A stretch of 10,409 nt of DNA from Verrucomicrobiia bacterium. Lineage in GTDB: Bacteria > Verrucomicrobiota > Verrucomicrobiia > Limisphaerales > JAUIHU01. Shown here piece by piece: positions 5,825-10,409 of this stretch (the stretch's first letter is position 1; each line of letters begins with the position of its first letter). The stretch lies in assembly GCA_030432175.1 (NCBI GenBank), contig JAUIHU010000108.1, positions 1 to 10,409 of the forward strand. Reading direction: 5' to 3'. A program made the translations under genes and the position numbers. The notes beneath the pieces were generated by a model, which saw nothing but the letters and a program-made list of their open reading frames with translations, was not told where the DNA came from and searched no databases.

Positions 5825-7795
5825 ATGAAACGATTCTCATCATATTTTGTCAACGTCGTCGCAAGCGTTTTTACTGTTTTTTTGATGTCCGTGACGGCGA
5901 ATGCGGCTGAACGTCCTAATATTCTTCTGATTGCAGTGGATGATATGGGTTTCTCGGATGTGTCTCCATTTGGGGGAGAGATGCGGACGCCAAATATACA
6001 ACAACTAGCAGACCGTGGACTTCGGTTTACTCACTTTTACACTGCGCCGTCCTGTTCGCCTACCCGTACGATGATGTTGACCGGCAGGGACAATCACGTT
6101 GCAGGTATGGGGACTATGGGGGAAGATATTCAGCCTGAACAACGTGGCAAGCCAGGGTATGAGGGGCACATTAATAATCGGAGTACCACGTTTGTTCAGT
6201 TACTGAGAGATAGTGGTTATCACACTTACATGGCTGGGAAATGGCATCTGGGTACCGAAGCGGGCGTGCGTCCCCATGATCGGGGTTTTGAGAAGAGTTT
6301 CAGTATGCTTATTGGTGGCACAAGTCATTTCTCGGGGCGACTTCCGATGTTTCCAGGTTATATTCCAATCTATTCAGAGAATGGAGAAGTTGTTGAGGAA
6401 CTTCCAGAAGACTTTTACTCTTCCCAGTATTATACTGACCGTATCATCAACTGGATCAGTGACAAAGAGGATGATGCTCCTTTCCTGGCTTATCTGTCAT
6501 TCACTGCCCCTCACGATCCGCTCCACTTGCCAGATGACTGGATTGATCGCTGTCGTGGTATGTATGACATGGGTTATGATCAATTACGTGAAACGCGATT
6601 CAATCGTTTGAAAGAACTTGGAATCGTTGATCCGGATATTACCCCTCATCCTCGTTTGCCTAACGTCCGTCCTTGGGAATCCCTGAGCGCGGATGAGAAA
6701 GCCTTTCAGAAGAGAGTCATGGAGGTTTATGCAGGGATGATTGAAAATGTTGATTACCAGATTGGTCGTGTTATTGAGGTTTTGAAGGAGAAGAACATGT
6801 ATGACAATACGTTGATTCTCTTTTTCTCAGACAACGGGGCTAATGGATCAGCAATGGCAGATTACCCATGGAACGCTGAGCGCGATATGTCGACCTTTGA
6901 CAACACGATTGACAATATTGGTCGGCGTGAATCGGGAACCGCGCCTGGACCAGGCTGGGCTCAGGCTTCAATGACTCCCTTCCGTCTCTACAAAACCAAC
7001 ACTGCTGAAGGTGGCATACGTTCTCCTTTAATTATCGCAGGTCAGGGAGTGGAATCAGAAGGTGGAAGGATCCGTCACGACGTTGTGCATGTGATGGACA
7101 TTGCTCCTACTATCCTGGACATTGCTGGCGTTAATTCTCCTGCTACTTACGCGGAAATCCCTCAACACCCGGTTCAAGGAAAATCAATGGCTCCGGTTCT
7201 GGGTGGAGAAGAACAATTGGTGCGAGGCTCTCAGGATTATCTCGGATGGGAGCTTTTCGGTATGAAGGCCATCCGCCAAGGTGACTACAAAGGACTCTGG
7301 TTGCCTGCCAACGACAAGACGGGAACAGGTTCCTGGCAGATTTACAACATCACGAAAGATCCAGGTGAAACTACAGACTTGGCGCGATCCAATCCTGTGC
7401 TGCGTAAAAAAATGGTCAAGTTATGGGAACAGTATGCGGAAGAAAACGGAGTCATCCTCCTGACGCAAAGTCTTTTTAAACACACATTCCGTTGTGAATA
7501 TGATGGTAATACAATGGATTTTAAATTCACACCAACCACAGTGACATTGTCGTCGGGTGGAAGCAAAGAAACGGTTGATATACAATATCGTGAAGTCAGT
7601 CCAAATCGCTATTTTGTTTCATTCACTGAGAGCGATGGAACTCGTACCACACTGTTTATAGATCTTCATATTGGCAAGATTTATAACAGTTCTTTCGGGA
7701 AATCCCGCAGAGGACCTTTCCAGTGGTTTCGGCGTGGTAGCAATCGTGGCAAGTCAGAGTGGCTGGAAGGCAATATTGAGATAGTTGCTGAGTAA
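5825..7795 (+). CDS. Exported arylsulfatase (formylglycine type) with C-terminal MoaF/lipocalin-like domain
   Basis: The 656-residue product hydrolyses sulfate esters, probably in the periplasm or outside the cell. Residues 1-28 are a signal peptide (MKR, hydrophobic core, ANA-AE cleavage site). The sulfatase domain (about 30-545) carries the full active site: Asp39-Asp40, Cys77 in CSPTR (converted to formylglycine in this family), Arg81, Lys139 and His141 in GKWHLG, His230, Asp336-Asn337 and Lys390. Spacing closely follows Pseudomonas arylsulfatase AtsA/PAS, including the TAEGGIRSPL segment (393-402), so an S1_4-like relative is plausible. Residues about 554-655 are an extra beta-rich domain: FRCEYDGNTMDFKF, SPNRYFVSFTESDGT (592-606) and FIDLHIGKIYN, a pattern I recognise from MoaF and lipocalin-like domains. 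The in-frame TAA at 5816 and the signal peptide fix the start, although no Shine-Dalgarno is visible. The maturing enzyme (FGE or anSME) is not in the window. True substrate unknown. Confidence 0.93.
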   Translation: MKRFSSYFVNVVASVFTVFLMSVTANAAERPNILLIAVDDMGFSDVSPFGGEMRTPNIQQLADRGLRFTHFYTAPSCSPTRTMMLTGRDNHVAGMGTMGEDIQPEQRGKPGYEGHINNRSTTFVQLLRDSGYHTYMAGKWHLGTEAGVRPHDRGFEKSFSMLIGGTSHFSGRLPMFPGYIPIYSENGEVVEELPEDFYSSQYYTDRIINWISDKEDDAPFLAYLSFTAPHDPLHLPDDWIDRCRGMYDMGYDQLRETRFNRLKELGIVDPDITPHPRLPNVRPWESLSADEKAFQKRVMEVYAGMIENVDYQIGRVIEVLKEKNMYDNTLILFFSDNGANGSAMADYPWNAERDMSTFDNTIDNIGRRESGTAPGPGWAQASMTPFRLYKTNTAEGGIRSPLIIAGQGVESEGGRIRHDVVHVMDIAPTILDIAGVNSPATYAEIPQHPVQGKSMAPVLGGEEQLVRGSQDYLGWELFGMKAIRQGDYKGLWLPANDKTGTGSWQIYNITKDPGETTDLARSNPVLRKKMVKLWEQYAEENGVILLTQSLFKHTFRCEYDGNTMDFKFTPTTVTLSSGGSKETVDIQYREVSPNRYFVSFTESDGTRTTLFIDLHIGKIYNSSFGKSRRGPFQWFRRGSNRGKSEWLEGNIEIVAE

Positions 7796-7816
7796 GATGG
7801 TTGAGTCAGATGCATA

Positions 7817-7855
7817 TGGCGTGGCTGTCTGGGACCGCTGAGCCCTGACACGCCA
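7817..7855 (+). terminator. Probable terminator after the sulfatase gene
   Basis: TGGCGTG (7817-7823) and CACGCCA (7849-7855) are exact reverse complements. Inside, GTCTGGG and CCCTGAC can pair with one mismatch, giving an alternative longer, bulged stem. A TTTTATTA tract begins six bases downstream (7861). The position, 21 bases after the sulfatase stop and before a new gene, fits a Rho-independent terminator, although the T tract is set back. Confidence 0.5.
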
Positions 7856-7940
7856 GGTCATTTTATTAGTATTGACCATCATTATTCACAAACCTACGCT
7901 TAGGACCAGAAACAGATTCTACTTTGTTTCTTAATTTATT

Positions 7941-8570
7941 ATGTCGATTAAAATTATCGGAGCCGGAATGGGACGAACCGGGACAATGTCATTGAAGTTA
8001 GCTCTGGAACTCCTTGGTTTTGATAAATGTTATCACATGGTGGAGGCATGGGAAAATCCACATCATATTCCCGTCTGGCGAGCCGCCCATCGACAATCTT
8101 TTCCAGACTGGTCCAATGTCTTTCAGGGCTATCAGGCTACCGTTGATTTTCCCAGCAGCATTTACTATGAACAACTGATGGATTTCTATCCTCAGGCGAA
8201 GGTGATCCTTACTGAGAGAGATGCTGAACAATGGTACGAAAGCACAAAGAATACCATTTATCCTGGACGTAATGCTCCATCAACATCCGAGCTTTCCGAC
8301 GCGGAAAAAGAAGCCCACCAAATGGTTGATGAGTCAATTTGGAAGGGTTTGTTTGAAGGGCGATTTGAAGACCGCGATTTTGCGATTAATGTTTTTAATC
8401 AACATAATGAGGAGGTGCGAAATAAGGTGCCAGTAGACCGCCTTCTCATATACCGGGTTGAGGAGGGATGGGATCCTTTATGCCGGTTTCTTGGGGTGGA
8501 TTCACCATTGGAGGTTCCTTTTCCCAAGTCTAATACGCGCAAAGAATACATAGAACAGTGGCGTTCTTAA
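7941..8570 (+). CDS. Sulfotransferase-family P-loop protein (Sulfotransfer_4-like)
   Basis: The 209-residue cytoplasmic protein matches the small sulfotransferase family with a PAPS-type P-loop. GAGMGRTGTMSLK (7-19) is the 5'-phosphosulfate-binding loop, FQGYQATVDFPSS (61-73) the family's D-x-P segment, and VILTERDAEQWYES (88-101) the 3'-phosphate-binding strand and helix with Arg93, Asp94 and Ser101. The length is near the norm for this family. The family name predicts transfer of sulfate from PAPS to a hydroxyl acceptor, but most small members are uncharacterised and the acceptor cannot be read from sequence. The P-loop begins at residue 7, so the ATG at 7941 must be the start; it has an AT-rich leader with no Shine-Dalgarno. 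It follows the sulfatase by 145 bp, across a likely terminator, and precedes the P-type ATPase gene by only 33 bp on the same strand, so it may share a transcript with the latter. Confidence 0.87.
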   Translation: MSIKIIGAGMGRTGTMSLKLALELLGFDKCYHMVEAWENPHHIPVWRAAHRQSFPDWSNVFQGYQATVDFPSSIYYEQLMDFYPQAKVILTERDAEQWYESTKNTIYPGRNAPSTSELSDAEKEAHQMVDESIWKGLFEGRFEDRDFAINVFNQHNEEVRNKVPVDRLLIYRVEEGWDPLCRFLGVDSPLEVPFPKSNTRKEYIEQWRS

Positions 8571-8603
8571 TCAAACGCCACAGAAATCGAAGGTTGCAGT
8601 TCA

Positions 8604-10202
8604 GTGATGATAAAGCTCCTCAGTAAGGCGGTCGCATCCGGTGTAGTTTACGCCCGCACACAAATTGATACACCAGAGCGTACCCGGATCAGGTCCCGCT
8701 CTGGAGAGCTGCTTCATTCAACTCCGAAATCTGCTTCCGTCAAGCGTGAGATCAGTAAGAACCTGGAGAAAGTTACCCGTTTAACAGCGCCTTATCCAGT
8801 TCGGGTTCGGTCTCGGAGTGGGTTTTCTGAAGTTGTTCAAAGCCGGTGGATTCCGGTCAGCTATGTTTCCAATCTTTCTAAAAGAGCGGACACCTCCCAG
8901 GGTTTGAATCCGGAAGCTGTCGAGGTAGAGCGCCGAATTGACCGGCGTTTGATGATTTCTGCCGGGGCCTTTGGGATTGGTATTGCGAGCGCAGCATATC
9001 CTCCCCTGATTATTCTGGCGTTGCCATGTATTCTTTATACAACAGCTCCATTCTTTAAGGACGCTTACAAAGCCGTTTTTGAAGATAACAAGATTCGGGT
9101 CAGTGTGCTTGATGCCATTGTTGTGACTGGAATGATTGCGACAGGGAGATGGTTCTTGATGACTGTGACGGCCTTCCTGGGCAACGGTAGTTTCAAGCTC
9201 ATGATGAAGGCGCAAGACAACTCCCTCAAGGGGGTGATTGACATCTTCCGCAATCAGTCAAAGACAGCGTGGTTGAAACAATCGGATCATGAGGTTGAAA
9301 CTCCGATTGAGTCCCTGGTGGTTGGAGATATTATCGTCATTCATGCAGGTGAAACGGTACCGGTTGATGGAATTATTCATGAAGGGATCTGCAGTATAGA
9401 TCAGCACGCGCTGACGGGAGAATCGCAACCAGCAGAGCGAGGTCCGGGAGATCCAGTACTTGCAACCTCGATCATTCTCTCCGGTAAAATTGAAGTGCGC
9501 GTACAAACAGTCGGAACTGAAACCGTCGCGGCGCGAATCGCAGACATTATCAATAATACCTCGGATTACAGCTCATCTCTTCAGATGCGAGGACAGGCAA
9601 TCTCAGACAAGGGATCTGTTCCCACTCTGGTTGTTGGGGCTTTGGCTTTGCCATTTGCTGGACTAAGCGGCGCCTTGGCGGTGCTTTGCTCGGCGCTCGG
9701 ATGGAATATGCGTATCATTGCGCCCATCAGCACACTTAATTTTCTGCGTTTGACTTCAGAGCATGGAATTCTGATCAAGGACGGCAGAGCGCTTGAATCG
9801 CTGGACGGGGTCGATACAATTGTCTTTGATAAGACCGGCACACTAACTCTGGACCAGCCCCATGTGGCTCAAATCTATGCTTTCGGAAGTTATCCGGAAG
9901 ATTTGATTCTCACCCTCGCAGCAGCAGCAGAGAGTCGTCAAAGCCATCCAATCGCCCGCGCAATTATAAAAGCTGCGAAGGAACGGAATTTGACATTACC
10001 CGGTATGGAGGATGCCCATTACGAGATTGGTTATGGGATCCAGGTCACGGTGGCGGGTAAATCCGTTCAGGTCGGTAGCGCTCGATATATGGGAATGTCG
10101 GATATTGAAATGCCAGTTGAAGCTGAGGAGCGTCAGCAGATCGCTTATGAATCAGGGCATTCCATGGTGTTTGTAGCCATCGAAGGTGTTCTGGCCGGGG
10201 TT
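8604..10202 (+). CDS. P1B-like P-type ATPase without metal-binding cysteines, truncated at its 3' end
   Basis: Residues 1-533 read as a P1B-class pump. Seen: TGES (271-274) in the actuator domain, phosphorylation motif DKTGTLT with Asp409, the class-typical SHPIA (447-451) and GYG (476-478) of the nucleotide domain. About six hydrophobic segments precede the P domain (within about 115-196 and 338-380). The transmembrane metal motif, usually CPC, SPC or CPH, reads APIS (373-376), and no CxxC or His-rich N-terminal domain exists. Residues 1-105 are basic, repeat R-x-RSRSG at 28-34 and 67-73, and may be a degenerate ferredoxin-like metal-domain fold (inference). Substrate unknown. Start: GTG at 8604 (AAGG 10 bases upstream) or ATG at 8607. 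Homology stops near 10202, before GDGxNDxxAL and the last two helices; the frame runs on to a TGA at 10371-10373 through unrelated sequence. Confidence 0.85.
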
Positions 10203-10292
10203 GATGGGGCTCTTGGCCTCGATGACCACCAGCGGGATGCCGTTGACGTAGAGGACGAGGTCCGGGACGCGGTTGGTGGCACCCTTGACCTT
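10203..10292 (-). pseudogene. hsdR: 30-codon fragment of a type I restriction HsdR nuclease domain
   Basis: Read on the minus strand, these 90 bases give 30 codons with no stop, containing RVPDLVLYVNGIPLVV and IEAKSPI. This is the PD-(D/E)xK core of the HsdR endonuclease subunit: Asp, then 13 residues, then E-A-K, the same spacing as D151, E165 and K167 of EcoR124I. Nothing of HsdR continues on either side: rightward lies peptidyl-tRNA hydrolase sequence, leftward the P-type ATPase. Third codon positions are G or C in 29 of 30 codons, and GC is 58 of 90 by hand count, unlike the neighbouring genes, so it derives from a high-GC genome. It is not a functional gene. Confidence 0.8.
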
Positions 10293-10409
10293 CATGAATC
10301 TCAGTGGAGATTCAGTGAGTCCTTTGGTTCGCTTCTATCAGACGGAACCGGAAGACATTGTTGTCGTCTGTGATGATATGAATCTGCCAGGCGGCCGACT
10401 TCGCTGGAG
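10288..10409 (+). pseudogene. pth: Internal fragment of peptidyl-tRNA hydrolase, running off the window
   Basis: From 10288 the + strand reads TFMNLSGDSVSPLV, RFYQTEPEDIVVV and CDDMNLPGGRLRW. This corresponds to about residues 66-104 of bacterial Pth, the enzyme that frees tRNA from peptidyl-tRNA. The TFMNLSG segment matches E. coli Pth, and the Asp after Cys in VCDD is the position of catalytic Asp93; Cys replaces the usual His92. The N-terminal 65 or so residues, including catalytic Asn10 and His20, are missing: in this frame a TAG lies upstream at about 10249 and the intervening bases belong to the antisense HsdR piece. Codon use is mixed, like the rest of the window, so it may come from the same genome. 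It could continue beyond 10409. Either an assembly join or a broken gene. Confidence 0.85.

Noticed and set aside
8781..9215. 144-codon minus-strand open frame
   Set aside because: Antisense to the membrane region of the P-type ATPase, with no domain-like pattern.
10203..10292. Evidence of a restriction-modification defence island
   Set aside because: Only 30 codons of HsdR are present, with no HsdM or HsdS and no rest of HsdR.
10203..10373. C-terminal continuation of the P-type ATPase frame to a TGA at 10371-10373
   Set aside because: These residues resemble no P-type ATPase; they are translations of antisense HsdR and out-of-frame Pth DNA.

Overview
The window reads as chromosomal accessory DNA of a PVC-superphylum bacterium, most likely a marine planctomycete or verrucomicrobium. 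The main support is a 1038-residue secreted protein with the SGNH / PVC-type membrane-bound dehydrogenase propeller / HEAT layout typical of that group, next to a secreted arylsulfatase. This placement is inference; there is no rRNA or tRNA in the window and I could not search databases.

Layout. (1) 34-971, + strand: two ATGA-overlapping small envelope genes, a two-helix membrane protein and a probable lipoprotein, neither in a family I recognise. (2) 1029-1370, - strand: a DUF971 (gamma-butyrobetaine hydroxylase-like N-terminal domain) protein without its zinc cysteines. (3) 1445-4561, + strand: the giant SGNH/propeller/HEAT protein, which ends in an azurin-type cupredoxin domain with a complete copper site. 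(4) 4630-5484, - strand: a free-standing ATP-binding domain of the PEP synthase / pyruvate phosphate dikinase family, convergent with gene 3 and separated from it by a probable hairpin. (5) 5485-5824: a 340-bp AT-rich divergent intergenic region with a perfect 12-bp inverted repeat and an 11-bp direct repeat. (6) 5825-7795, + strand: an exported arylsulfatase with a complete active site and an extra C-terminal beta-rich domain resembling MoaF/lipocalin-like domains, followed by a hairpin. (7) 7941-8570, + strand: a small cytoplasmic sulfotransferase-like P-loop protein. (8) 8604 to about 10202, + strand: a P1B-like ATPase with no metal-binding cysteines, cut off before its hinge motif.

The last ~210 bases are a mosaic. 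The ATPase sequence stops making sense near 10202. Then 10203-10292 carries 30 codons of a type I restriction HsdR nuclease domain on the opposite strand, with extreme GC3. From about 10288 to the window end comes an internal piece of peptidyl-tRNA hydrolase on the + strand. The two pieces share ACCTTC at their join. An assembly or amplification chimera at a contig end is the most economical explanation; a real rearrangement is the alternative.

Functionally, the coherent theme is secreted breakdown of (possibly sulfated) polymers: an SGNH/propeller/copper protein and a sulfatase outside the cytoplasm, with a sulfotransferase-like protein inside. I found no clear defence system, CRISPR array, insertion sequence or tRNA. 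The most unusual protein-level features are the MoaF-like sulfatase tail, the propeller protein that carries copper ligands and no haem motif, the lone ATP-binding half-enzyme and the cysteine-less P1B-like pump.
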